A stretch of DNA of 64,000 nt from Bacteroidota bacterium (GTDB lineage Bacteria; Bacteroidota; Bacteroidia; Bacteroidales; Lentimicrobiaceae). This document shows, in pieces, positions 34,501 through 41,768 of this stretch (position 1 is the first letter of the stretch; each line of letters opens with the position of its first letter). The notes below the pieces were generated by a model, which made no database searches, was not told the origin of the DNA, and saw nothing but the letters and a program-made list of their open reading frames with translations. The translations under genes were made by a program, and so were the position numbers. Location of the stretch: the NCBI GenBank assembly GCA_009773515.1, contig WSXX01000012.1:146554-210553 (forward strand), given 5' to 3'.

Positions 34501-37205
34501 GGAACGAAGATTATGGCGCTTACCGACAGGTATTGCAGGATCAGATATTCGGCCTCATTACTTCTGAATCTTACAGCAATCCGGCGATCAATCATCCGGG
34601 GAATATTTTCGTAAAATCAGCAGATCAGTTATCTACTGAAGACCGGGTAATTTTTGAAAGCGTTGCGCGCATTATTGTTCATGACAATAAAGGAAGCTTA
34701 TCCGACCAGATCGGACATCACATCATTGAGAAAGCATTAAAGCCTGTATTTGATGCGAAACCTTTACCTTATCTAGATTCCGGCACCATTCTTCAATTGC
34801 CGGTTGACCTGCTGTTTTCGAATGGCAGAGGCGGGTTTACGCCTGATGGTAAAGAATACAAAATTCTTATTGAAAATAATGAAACAACGCAGGCTCCCTG
34901 GGCCAATGTGATTGCCAATCCGGAGTTTGGTACAGTTATTTCTGAAAGCGGCTCAGCTTATACCTGGGCAATTAATGCTCATGAATACCGCCTTACTCCA
35001 TGGAGCAACGATCCGGTGAGTGATGCCGGTGGAGAGGCTTTTTATGTGCGCGATGAAGTTTCCGGTATTTTCTGGTCACCTTCGCCATATCCAAAAACCG
35101 GAAAAAAGCCTTATATCACAACCCACGGATTTGGTTATTCGGTGTTCGAACACAACGAACAAGGCATTCACACCGAAATGCGGGTTTTTGTTGATAAAGA
35201 AATGCCTGTTAAATTTATTATTCTGAAGATACAAAACAAATCGGGGAGGGAACGGCAACTATCGGCTACCGGTTTTGTGGAGATTATTCTTGGAGATGTA
35301 AGATCGAAAACAAATATGCATGTTATTTCTGAACGAGATGCTGATACTGGTGCCTTGCTGTTCAGAAACAAATATAATACTGCTTTTGCTGAACGTGTTA
35401 CATTTTTCAAGGTGAATGGGAATAATCCTGATTTTAATATGGATCGCGCAGGTTTTATTGGCAGAAACAGAAATCTGAATAATCCTCAGGCTATGGACCG
35501 GAAAAATCTGGCAGGCAAAAGCGGTGCAGGCCTTGATCCTTGCGGCGCTTTGCAGGTTAAATTTGATCTCATAGATGGAGAAGAAAAAGAGATCGTTTTT
35601 CAGCTTGGAAATGGAAACAACATGCAAACTGCATTGTCAATGATCCGGAAGTTTTCAGGAAAAGAAAGCGTTATGCAGTCGTTGCAAACTGTTACAGAAT
35701 ATTGGGATGAAGTACTTGGTAAAGTGCAGGTTACTACTCCTGACAGCTCGTTGAATTTTCTGGCAAATGGATGGCTGAGCTATCAGACACTTGCTTGCCG
35801 GATTTATGCACGAAGTGGTTTCTATCAATCAGGAGGGGCCTTTGGGTTCAGAGATCAGTTGCAGGATGTACTTTCAGTATTAATTTCCAAACCTGAAATT
35901 GCCAGGGCTCAGATTCTGCTCAGTGCCTCAAGGCAGTTTTCTGAAGGCGATGTTCAGCATTGGTGGCATCCACCTGAAGGCAGGGGAGTGCGAACCCGTT
36001 GCTCTGACGACTTGCTGTGGCTTCCATTTGTAGTATCGCGTTATATTTCAGTAACCGGAGATACCGAAATTCTTTCAGTCACTGTTGGATTTCTCGAAAG
36101 TCGTGCCCTGCACAAGGAAGAAGATTCTCTCTACGATCTGCCGGTGAGCGGCAATCTGACCGCAACACTTTATGAGCATTGCATCAGGGCAATTAAGTAC
36201 AGCTTGAATTTCGGAGAGCATGGATTGCCTTTTATTGGCTCAGGCGATTGGAACGATGGAATGGATCAGGTTGGCAATAAAGGAAAAGGAGAAAGTGTAT
36301 GGCTTGCATTCTTCCTGTATGATGTGCTGTTTCGTTTTACTGATATTGCCAGAATTTATGGTGATGAGATTTTTGCAGATGCATGTGTAAATGAAGCCGT
36401 AAAACTTCAATCAAACATCGAAGCTTCTGGCTGGGATGGACAATGGTATAAACGTGCTTGGTTTGATGATGGCACTCCGCTTGGTTCGCACATAAATACT
36501 GAATGTCGCATCGATGCCATTGCGCAGAGCTGGTCTGTTCTTTCTGGTGCAGGAAGCGAAGAGCGCCAGAAAGAAGCAATGGATTCTCTCAATAAATATC
36601 TGGTAAACAGAGATTTAAAGCTAATTCAACTTCTTGATCCACCATTTGATCAGGATGGTCTGAATCCAGGGTATATAAAAGGTTATGTGCCTGGTGTGCG
36701 CGAGAACGGCGGGCAATATTCCCATGCTGCAATCTGGGCGCTTATGGCTTTTGCAGCATTGGGTGACCGTGAAAAAGTCTGGGAGTTGTTTACCATGATA
36801 AACCCGATAAACCATTCCTCAAACGATGAAGATATGAAGGTTTATAAAGTGGAACCTTACGTGATGGCTGCCGATGTGTATGCCAATGAATCACATCAAG
36901 GCAGGGGAGGATGGACCTGGTACACAGGCTCTTCAGGCTGGATGTACCAGTTTATTGTCAATGCTTTGCTGGGAATGGAAAAGCACGGAGATGGTCTTAA
37001 ATTTAAGCCCTGCTTCCCTTTCGATTGGCCTTCAGTTTCAATAAACTATTGTTTCGGACAATCAACCTATCAGATTACTGTTTTTCAGGAAAGAACAAAA
37101 ACTGATTCATGGTGGAAAACCAAAGATATCAGAGAATCTGGAGATTTTATTCCGCTGATCGACGATGGACTTGAACATCAGGTGGAAGTACATATTGCTG
37201 TTTAA
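28503..37205 (+). CDS. cyclic beta-1,2-glucan synthase (NdvB/ChvB type: GT84 and GH94 domains)
   Basis: A 2900-residue membrane enzyme, close to the length of rhizobial NdvB. A helical cytoplasmic N-terminus (1-420) is followed by two membrane helices (about 425-480), a glycosyltransferase domain (LDSDTQLPRDAAWKF near 642; HHRWIRGDWQ near 789) and further membrane helices (about 835-1000). Then come a glycoamylase-like region (SPTNIGLSLLANLAAYDFGY) and two repeats of a beta-sandwich plus linker. A GH94-type (alpha/alpha)6 phosphorylase-like domain ends the protein, with GSGDWNDGMDQVG near 2580 holding the general-acid Asp and MYQFIVNALLG near the end. Such enzymes polymerise UDP-glucose to a beta-1,2-glucan on themselves, then trim and cyclise it for export to the periplasm. 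No ChvA exporter is adjacent. Confidence 0.9.
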   Translation: MIKATTTPVLDKLSRLRIGIQKGTSFKNSNIQKPFRSELFSSEQMNQHGEVLARSHKLLAYKTSDQLLRKLFENQKSLLEVRKLFVENIRAGKTVVTPAAEWLLDNFYLIEEQVVIARKHLPKGYSEDLPYLANGVSAGMPRVYDIVLEIISHSDGRVDIKSLTSFIDSYQKNSILTLGELWAIPIMLRLAVIENLRRIAVSIAVDLIDQNLADYWADKMMATLEKDPGSLILVVADMARSKPALDGPFVAAFTRKLQGKGPAFALPLNWMEQQLSAIGLTSSDIVRQENHKQAADQVSVRNCIGTLRFLGAMDWPEFVETLSHVEQTLRQDKSGTYARMDFATRDRYRHVVEAIAKSSTFSEHEVAAKVIQLANQQSGDDPVSKRKEHVGYFLVDKGVNLTEKEAGMRLSFSRKVSKLARSMPVSIYIFSILFLSFTAAAAISYFTFSYGISDWKILAIVGLLSASGAAQLVVSFVNWLSTILVKPKLLPRMNFSHGIPAECRTLVVVPTMLANKSYIEELIEALEIRFLANRETNLHFALLTDFADADYEKMPGDEELLELACKRISDLNEKYYQPEQENFFLLHRPRKWNTREGKWMGYERKRGKLAALNAFIMGKSNDEFSIVTGNFRILTNVKYVITLDSDTQLPRDAAWKFVATMAHPLNQPIFDVQKRRVTEGYGILQPRVGAGIPKGATSLYLRLQGNLAGIDPYTRVSSDVYQDLFNEGSFIGKGIYDVEIFEKALNGVFKENRILSHDLIEGCYTRSGLLSDVLLYDENPAQYSADMKRHHRWIRGDWQIGAWLLPYVRLGNGKRVVNGLSALSKWKIFDNLRRSLLPLTLLMILLMGWTILPVPEFWTLAVGIILLFTSVAEAIWKLLHIPKDISLTAHFSEVGVSIRDAIVQYIFAIAVLPYEAYKYTHAVLLTNWRLIFSKRKLLEWTPSANAGSRHGNNIITAYRSMWIAPFTAALLIAFFIFLKPDAIYISAPVVLLWIFAPAISWRFSEPQKEQMADLSDEQIVFLHKSARKTWSFFEQFVTDEDNWLPPDNFQEQPAPVIAHRTSPTNIGLSLLANLAAYDFGYISGVELELRCKRTISTLHKMERFKGHFYNWYDTLTLSTLQPRYVSSVDSGNLTGHILTLRQGIMALPYQPLFRKINYEGLRTTALIISDLSNKKTDTLTKKFLDYLNSKSLDQDISLSSVNLNLSTLIKIAEELFAQHSEDESELKKWKSRLLIQTRRIHDDLQDMIPWLKMLPAPEDFKYEDELDFIPSLSNLREMAELFMLRVDEYEQLDISDKSRQWASGMRLLLEEAINRVPEKIHQLTQIAESCEQFSRIEYDFLYDKSTNLLSIGFNVEEQKRDNSYYDLLASEARLAVFVGISQGKLPQESWFALGRLLTNSGKDPILISWSGSMFEYLMPQLVMPMYDNTLLSQTNKATLKRQIEYGGQRGVPWGISESAYNEVDASMNYQYRAFGVPGLGLKRGLETDLVIAPYASMMALMVAPDKACQNLQLLTNEGFEGDYGYYEAIDYTSSRQPRGKTHSILYSYMAHHQGMGLLSLAYLLLDKPMQQRFTAELRFQATLLLLQERIPRATIFYAHTADIVETHTPVADVQIRSISSANTRMPEVQLLSNGNYQAMISNSGAGYSRWNGLAITRWREDGTKDDRGIFCYIKDKESGMVWSNTHHPTLKPTEGYEAVFSQGRVEFRRQDFGFVTKTEIVVSPEDDVEMRRIRITNRNFSSKVLEITSYAEVVLAHQAADESHPAFSNLFVQTEILPEHKAIFCSRRPRSKEEKPPWMFHLMDAHNVVIEAVTYETDRMQFIGRGNNLTNPQAMEIDALSGKEGSVLDPIVAIRYRIRVKPNQTAIFDMIYGINETRDGCQGLMHKYQDRYLKKRAFELSWTHSQVLLRQIKATEADAQLYNRMAASIIFSNPALRADVSTILSNNRGQSGLWSHSVSGDLPIVLLKVHEPDNIEVVKQLIQAHTYWRLKGLAVDLVIWNEDYGAYRQVLQDQIFGLITSESYSNPAINHPGNIFVKSADQLSTEDRVIFESVARIIVHDNKGSLSDQIGHHIIEKALKPVFDAKPLPYLDSGTILQLPVDLLFSNGRGGFTPDGKEYKILIENNETTQAPWANVIANPEFGTVISESGSAYTWAINAHEYRLTPWSNDPVSDAGGEAFYVRDEVSGIFWSPSPYPKTGKKPYITTHGFGYSVFEHNEQGIHTEMRVFVDKEMPVKFIILKIQNKSGRERQLSATGFVEIILGDVRSKTNMHVISERDADTGALLFRNKYNTAFAERVTFFKVNGNNPDFNMDRAGFIGRNRNLNNPQAMDRKNLAGKSGAGLDPCGALQVKFDLIDGEEKEIVFQLGNGNNMQTALSMIRKFSGKESVMQSLQTVTEYWDEVLGKVQVTTPDSSLNFLANGWLSYQTLACRIYARSGFYQSGGAFGFRDQLQDVLSVLISKPEIARAQILLSASRQFSEGDVQHWWHPPEGRGVRTRCSDDLLWLPFVVSRYISVTGDTEILSVTVGFLESRALHKEEDSLYDLPVSGNLTATLYEHCIRAIKYSLNFGEHGLPFIGSGDWNDGMDQVGNKGKGESVWLAFFLYDVLFRFTDIARIYGDEIFADACVNEAVKLQSNIEASGWDGQWYKRAWFDDGTPLGSHINTECRIDAIAQSWSVLSGAGSEERQKEAMDSLNKYLVNRDLKLIQLLDPPFDQDGLNPGYIKGYVPGVRENGGQYSHAAIWALMAFAALGDREKVWELFTMINPINHSSNDEDMKVYKVEPYVMAADVYANESHQGRGGWTWYTGSSGWMYQFIVNALLGMEKHGDGLKFKPCFPFDWPSVSINYCFGQSTYQITVFQERTKTDSWWKTKDIRESGDFIPLIDDGLEHQVEVHIAV

Positions 37206-37250
37206 AAGCGGATACATCGTTTAAATCGTAATGTGGTTTGACTTCAAAAA

Positions 37251-37291
37251 CAGCCAATTGCCTTTATGCCATCATAAAGGTATTTTGGCTG
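37251..37291. repeat. long inverted repeat/hairpin
   Basis: CAGCCAA (37251-37257) and CCTTTATG (37261-37268) pair with CATAAAGG (37273-37280) and TTGGCTG (37285-37291), giving a two-step hairpin with a CCAT loop. There is no T run after it, so it is not a standard terminator; it may stabilise the long mRNA end or end transcription weakly. Confidence 0.55.
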
Positions 37292-37430
37292 CAGACCATC
37301 GTCGGGTTATTCTTCTGGATATTGAAGAGCAAAAGAACCATCGCGACAAATAATGCCGTAATTTTGCACCTTTCTGCGCCTTTGGCGACAGGGATATTTA
37401 AGTGACTTCATCAATAAAAAACACTCCGGA

Positions 37431-38537
37431 ATGACTGGCATTGAAAAAGAGTTGAAAATTAAAATCTCCGGAGAAATTCAGGCCAACCGACCTGAACCGA
37501 TTGTTACTGATATTGAGGTTGTGATTTACAAACAGCGAATGACCCCGAAATTTGCCGTTGATGCACTAGAGGAAGGTTACTCTGTATTAATCGTTGACTT
37601 TTATAGCAGCGGCCTGGCTGTTTTAAATGAGTTAAAGCAATACATCTCAGCAAAATATCCTGATCAATCATTTCAGGGGCAGCGGGAAGCTCGTGCAGCC
37701 TTCCGTGAGTTATCGCAGAAATTGTTTTTGAAAATCAGCAATCACAAAATCCTTGTAAGGAAAGCACCTGAAATTGGTTGGTTAAAGATTCTCTACCCTG
37801 AACTTACTGTATTTCTGTTGCCTTTTTCCCAGGTTCAGGGTCTGAACAGTGCATGGCAGTGGTACGAAAAGGGAATATTCATTCCGGTTTTACGAAAGAA
37901 AATCCATCCATGGTATGGAACCTATTTCCCAACAAGGTTTGAACATCTTGAACTTTTTGAGAACTGGTTGAAAGAGTATAAAGGGAAAAAAGAATCGGCT
38001 ATTGATGTTGGCATTGGAAGCGGTGTACTCACTCTTCAAATGCTGAAACACGGATTTGGTAGCATCTGCGGAACCGATTCAAATCCAAATGCCATTATCG
38101 GGTTTGACGAGTATGCTGAGCAAAATCAGCTGAAATCAAAAATTACCTTGTCGCATGGCGACCTTTTTGACGGGTGTAAATCATCCGCCGATCTGATTGT
38201 ATTTAATCCGCCATGGCTGCCGGCATCCTATAATCCGGGAGGTATCGATAGCGCCATTTATTATGATGAGGATTTGTTTTCAAGATTCTTTACAGAAGCA
38301 TCGAAGCATCTGAATGAGGGTGGGAGAGTAGTTGTTATTTTCTCAAACCTGGCAAGAATTACAAATCATGAAACGATACATCCCATCGAAAACGAACTGG
38401 CTGTAGGTGAACGATTTGTAAAAGAGCGATTTATTGACAAACAAGTGCGTGCAGCTTCTAAAAACTCACGAAGAAACCTTGAACGCCGGAGTGATGAGAA
38501 GGTGGAATTGTGGGTATTGAGACCGGTGGTGAGGTAG
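37431..38537 (+). CDS. SAM-dependent methyltransferase (NPPW motif)
   Basis: A 368-residue protein whose C-terminal half is a Rossmann methyltransferase: AIDVGIGSGVLTLQM (SAM loop), CGTDSNPNA (second strand acid), GDLFDG, and catalytic-type NPPW in LIVFNPPWLPASY. NPPY/W motifs occur in enzymes that methylate planar nitrogens such as PrmC, RsmC/RlmG and adenine N6-methylases. The N-terminal about 200 residues contain no family motif I recognise and may bind the substrate. A TAATTTTG box (37359-37366) is a possible -7 element. Target unknown; rRNA or protein are both possible. The gene ends in a hexamer repeat array that begins right after its stop. Confidence 0.75.
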   Translation: MTGIEKELKIKISGEIQANRPEPIVTDIEVVIYKQRMTPKFAVDALEEGYSVLIVDFYSSGLAVLNELKQYISAKYPDQSFQGQREARAAFRELSQKLFLKISNHKILVRKAPEIGWLKILYPELTVFLLPFSQVQGLNSAWQWYEKGIFIPVLRKKIHPWYGTYFPTRFEHLELFENWLKEYKGKKESAIDVGIGSGVLTLQMLKHGFGSICGTDSNPNAIIGFDEYAEQNQLKSKITLSHGDLFDGCKSSADLIVFNPPWLPASYNPGGIDSAIYYDEDLFSRFFTEASKHLNEGGRVVVIFSNLARITNHETIHPIENELAVGERFVKERFIDKQVRAASKNSRRNLERRSDEKVELWVLRPVVR

Positions 38538-38540
38538 GTT

Positions 38541-38612
38541 GAGGTTAAGGTTGAGGTCGAGGTTGAGGTTGAGGTTAAGGTTAAGGTTAAGGTTAAGGTT
38601 AAGGTTGAGGTT
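38541..38612. repeat. 12-copy hexamer array, RAGGTT
   Basis: Twelve tandem hexamers of GAGGTT or AAGGTT (one GAGGTC) run from 38541 to 38612, immediately after the methyltransferase stop at 38535-38537 and before a heptamer array. A partial unit TAGGTT includes the stop codon itself. It looks like a slippage-prone microsatellite. Confidence 0.9.
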
Positions 38613-38620
38613 AGAGGATT

Positions 38621-38648
38621 AGAAATTAGAAATTAGAAATTAGAGATT
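38621..38648. repeat. heptamer array AGAAATT, copy 1
   Basis: Three perfect AGAAATT units and one AGAGATT unit. They end two bases before the stop codon of the convergent tandem adenylate kinase gene. The same heptamer recurs at 39886 and 63880. Confidence 0.85.
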
Positions 38649-38650
38649 GA

Positions 38651-39820
38651 TTATCTCAGCCGTTTAAATCCGGTTTCAATTTCGTTTGAGATCCTTTCAA
38701 AAACTTCTTCAAAATTGCCGAGTCCATCAACTTTGGTAACGCCATGTAATTGCTTGTATTTCTCAATAACAGGAACTGTTTTTGTTTCATGTTCCTGAAG
38801 CCGTTTCACGATTTTGGCCGTGCTGTTGTCATAAGGCATACAGCCTTCGGTTTTGCTGCGGGCATCAAGCCGGCTGATAAGTTCGAGTGTAGGAACTTCA
38901 ATTTCAATAATCTGAGAAATGGAAGAGCCGTGTTTTTTCAATAATCCGTCAAGAATGTATGATTGCACCAACGTTCGGGGAAATCCCTTGAAAATAAACC
39001 CTTTGATATCCTTGCTTTCCGAAAGCTTTTTTTCAATCAGCTGAACCACAATCTCATCAGGAACGAGTTGGCCATTCTCGTAAAGTTCAGTAATTTTTCT
39101 TCCGGTTTCAGTATTGTTTTTGATCTCCTGATCAAGCATGGGGCCTGTTGCAACGTATTCAAGTCCGAAATGCCTGGCCAGCGCTTTACCTTGCGATCCG
39201 CGGCCAGATCCCGGATAACCGAATAAAACAATATTAAACAGGCTTTTGGTGAGTTCCTGTTTTATGATTTCAGTAATCTGCTTATGAACATTTTCAATAC
39301 CTGTGGTACCATCAACTTCCACATAAATACCTCTGTCCTTATAAAACTGCAGCACAGGAAGCGTTTTATCGTTGTATTCTTTAAGCCGGTTGCGGATTAC
39401 CTGTTCATTGTCATCGCTGCGCCCCGAAGTTTTTCCTCTGAGCAACAACCTTTTAACGGATTCTTCTTCCGGCACATTCAGGCTGATCAGGCAATTGAGC
39501 GATGTATGCAGTTTGATCATTAATCCCTCAAGGATGTATGCCTGAATGTATGTTCTAGGAAATCCGTCAAATAAAAATCCATTTGAACCCGGATTTTCGG
39601 TAATTGTTTTCTCAATTATCTGAACAATAATTTCGTCAGGAACCAGCCCACCCGAAGCAATAATGCTTTGAGCTTCGAGTCCCAGCCTGGTTTTTCCAGC
39701 CATTTCTTTACGGAGCAAGTCGCCCGTGGAAATGTAAAAGAGGTTATACTTTTCGGTCAGAAATTCTGACTGAGTTCCTTTTCCTGCGCCCGGAGGGCCA
39801 AATAGTGCGATATTGAGCAT
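38651..39820 (-). CDS. tandem fused adenylate kinase, second half degenerate
   Basis: Adenylate kinase interconverts ATP plus AMP and two ADP. This 389-residue protein carries two complete short-LID kinase domains in one frame. Domain 1 (1-190) is canonical: FGPPGAGKGTQ with Lys14, STGDLLR, LVPDEI, FDGFPRT with Asp85, and GKTSGRSDD. Domain 2 (194-389) repeats the same order but has FGYPGSGRGSQ with Arg207 instead of the P-loop Lys, TGPMLD, FKGFPRT with Lys278 instead of Asp, and lacks the GRSDD stretch. Domain 2 is thus probably inactive and may be regulatory or structural. If no other adk exists this is the essential copy. It lies 91 bases downstream of the epimerase gene. Confidence 0.93.
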   Translation of the reverse strand: MLNIALFGPPGAGKGTQSEFLTEKYNLFYISTGDLLRKEMAGKTRLGLEAQSIIASGGLVPDEIIVQIIEKTITENPGSNGFLFDGFPRTYIQAYILEGLMIKLHTSLNCLISLNVPEEESVKRLLLRGKTSGRSDDNEQVIRNRLKEYNDKTLPVLQFYKDRGIYVEVDGTTGIENVHKQITEIIKQELTKSLFNIVLFGYPGSGRGSQGKALARHFGLEYVATGPMLDQEIKNNTETGRKITELYENGQLVPDEIVVQLIEKKLSESKDIKGFIFKGFPRTLVQSYILDGLLKKHGSSISQIIEIEVPTLELISRLDARSKTEGCMPYDNSTAKIVKRLQEHETKTVPVIEKYKQLHGVTKVDGLGNFEEVFERISNEIETGFKRLR

Positions 39821-39885
39821 AAAAGTGAAAAGTTTACTAAGAGAAAAACGAAAAGTGAAGAGTTAAAAGTAAAGAATTGAAATCT

Positions 39886-39920
39886 AGAAATTAGAAATTA
39901 GAAATTAGAAATTAGAAATT
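39886..39920. repeat. heptamer array AGAAATT, copy 2, overlapping a gene end
   Basis: Five perfect AGAAATT units. The last two supply the stop codon (39912-39914) and final codons of the epimerase gene on the minus strand. Confidence 0.88.
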
Positions 39921-40865
39921 ACCCTTACCCTGTTCTTCAAACATCTTTTTCAATCCTTTTGCAACCGGATAATCAGGTTGGTAATCAAGCAATCTTCTGG
40001 CTTTGCTGATATCGGCATAGGTAATTTCCACATCGCCGGGCTGCATGGGTTGCCATTCGATAATTGCCTTTTTGCCCAGTGTTTTTTCAATGCCACGAAC
40101 GAGATCAATGAGCGAAATGGTGTCGCTGTTGCCGAGATTCAGGATTTCATAACCCTTCAGGTTTCGGGCCGAAGCCATAATTCCCGCCACAATGTCTTCC
40201 ACAAAAGTGTAGTCACGACGGGTAGATCCATCGCCAAACAAGGTAATCGGAGAGCCTTCACTTATTTTCCGGCCAAACTGCTGAATGGCCATTTCGGGGC
40301 GTTGTCCGGGACCATAAACCGTAAAAAATCTCAGACAGAAAATATTGAAATTGTAAAGGTGATGATAAGTGTAACACAACAGTTCTCCTGCCTTTTTTGA
40401 TGCTGCATATGGCGATATCGGGTTATCTACCGCATCGCTTTCGCTGAAAGGTACCTTTTTATTATTGCCGTAAACCGATGACGATGAAGCAAACAACAGG
40501 TTATTCAGGCCCGTTTTCCGCATCGCTTCCAGAAGACTGAGTGTTCCGTTAACATTCACATCATAATAAAGAGCGGGTTGCTCAATTGATGGCCTTACTC
40601 CGGCCCGGGCTGCCAGATGTATGACCACTTCAGGCTTTTCATCTTCAAGAATTCGTTCAAGCAGCTGATTGTTGCGGATATCGCCTTCATACAGCCTGAA
40701 ACCCGGAAAATTTTCCAGTTTACTGATCACATTTCTCTTAATCTGTGGATCATAGAAATCATCGAAGTTATCAATGCCGGCAATACCAATGCCTTGCTGT
40801 AACATGGCAGCAGCAAGGTTAGATCCTATAAATCCGGCAACGCCGGTGATGAATGCTTTTTTCAT
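39912..40865 (-). CDS. NAD-dependent sugar-nucleotide epimerase (UDP-glucuronate/UDP-glucose 4-epimerase type)
   Basis: A 317-residue extended SDR acting on a UDP-sugar in the cytoplasm. The N-terminal GVAGFIGSN (8-16) binds NAD; DNFDDFYDP (32-40) is typical of UDP-glucuronate 4-epimerases; SSSSVYG (127-133) and YAASK (Tyr153, Lys157) form the catalytic site; FTVYGPGQRPEMAI is the sugar-binding loop. UDP-GlcA to UDP-GalA is the likeliest reaction. It is the last gene of a four-gene operon with a GT39, a GT2 and a flippase-like protein, starting three bases after its neighbour's stop; it probably provides the sugar they use. Confidence 0.88.
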   Translation of the reverse strand: MKKAFITGVAGFIGSNLAAAMLQQGIGIAGIDNFDDFYDPQIKRNVISKLENFPGFRLYEGDIRNNQLLERILEDEKPEVVIHLAARAGVRPSIEQPALYYDVNVNGTLSLLEAMRKTGLNNLLFASSSSVYGNNKKVPFSESDAVDNPISPYAASKKAGELLCYTYHHLYNFNIFCLRFFTVYGPGQRPEMAIQQFGRKISEGSPITLFGDGSTRRDYTFVEDIVAGIMASARNLKGYEILNLGNSDTISLIDLVRGIEKTLGKKAIIEWQPMQPGDVEITYADISKARRLLDYQPDYPVAKGLKKMFEEQGKGNF

Positions 40866-40868
40866 GTT

Positions 40869-41768
40869 TTACTGATTTTCAATATCATGAATTACCACAT
40901 TGCCTGATAGCTGCAATTTTAAGGCCTTCTCATTCAGACTGAAATATATGCCAAAAAGTGATACCAGCGCGGTTATAACATAAAATAAAAGGCTTAGCGC
41001 GATGGATTGATGAATGTCGAGCTGCATAAGCTCAGCACCGAACAAAAATGTAATCTCCCGGGAACCTATTCCACCGATTGTGATTGGTAATGTTGCCACG
41101 ATGGATGAAATCAGAAACAAAAAAAGATAAGAAAGTGTTTGATCCTGATTGTTGTTGGCATAAAGGATAAACCATGCCGAAATAAGCTGAGCCACCTGAA
41201 CAGCAAGCGAATACAGGTTGGTTTTGTTCAGGCTTGTTTTAAAATCCTTAAAAAACCAATGAATCCCTGCATAATAAGTAATAATAGAAACAGGAATCAA
41301 TCCGGCAGCAAAATACTTATAAATCAGTGGTATGGGAATGAGAAGCGCCAGTATCATGGCAAGTACAAAAAGTGCCAGTACACCGTTGACCCTATCAAGA
41401 AGCACCGCCCAGAAAAGCTTTTTGGCTTTTGTGTGATATTTGCGGTTCAGCAGAAAGATTTTATAGCCATCACCGCCAATGCCTCCCGGAAGAAAAAGGT
41501 TGTAATACATCCCGAGAAGGTAAAGTCTGAGGTTGCTGGCTTCGGTGAGGCCAACGCCAATGTTACTGAAAAAAAGATTAAGCCTGAACGATGAAAAAAC
41601 TTTGGAAAGGGCAAAAAACAGCATTGCAGCAACAAGCCAGACGTAGTTTACATTCCTGAAAATCAATGTAACTTCCTGAAAATCAATTTTCGTGAAAACA
41701 TACCAAAGCGCTGCAACCGAAAGTGCAATTTTGAGAATGGCTTTTATATATCCGGGCAGCTTAACCAT
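40869..41768 (-). CDS. lysylphosphatidylglycerol synthase TM-domain family protein (UPF0104, flippase-like)
   Basis: A 299-residue integral membrane protein with about eight hydrophobic helices, matching the YbhN/AglD-like family that shares the membrane part of MprF. Such genes often accompany lipid-linked sugar transferases, where a flippase role is suspected. Visible are LFFSNIGVG, the GGIGGDGYKIFLL loop and PITIGGIGSREITFLFG, both hallmarks of the family. It overlaps the GT2 gene by eight bases and ends three bases before the epimerase start, which shows tight cotranscription. The substrate is not known. Confidence 0.85.
   Translation of the reverse strand: MVKLPGYIKAILKIALSVAALWYVFTKIDFQEVTLIFRNVNYVWLVAAMLFFALSKVFSSFRLNLFFSNIGVGLTEASNLRLYLLGMYYNLFLPGGIGGDGYKIFLLNRKYHTKAKKLFWAVLLDRVNGVLALFVLAMILALLIPIPLIYKYFAAGLIPVSIITYYAGIHWFFKDFKTSLNKTNLYSLAVQVAQLISAWFILYANNNQDQTLSYLFLFLISSIVATLPITIGGIGSREITFLFGAELMQLDIHQSIALSLLFYVITALVSLFGIYFSLNEKALKLQLSGNVVIHDIENQ

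Noticed and set aside
38541..38648. Possible CRISPR array in tandem repeats
   Set aside because: The units are six or seven bases with no spacers, and no cas gene is present.
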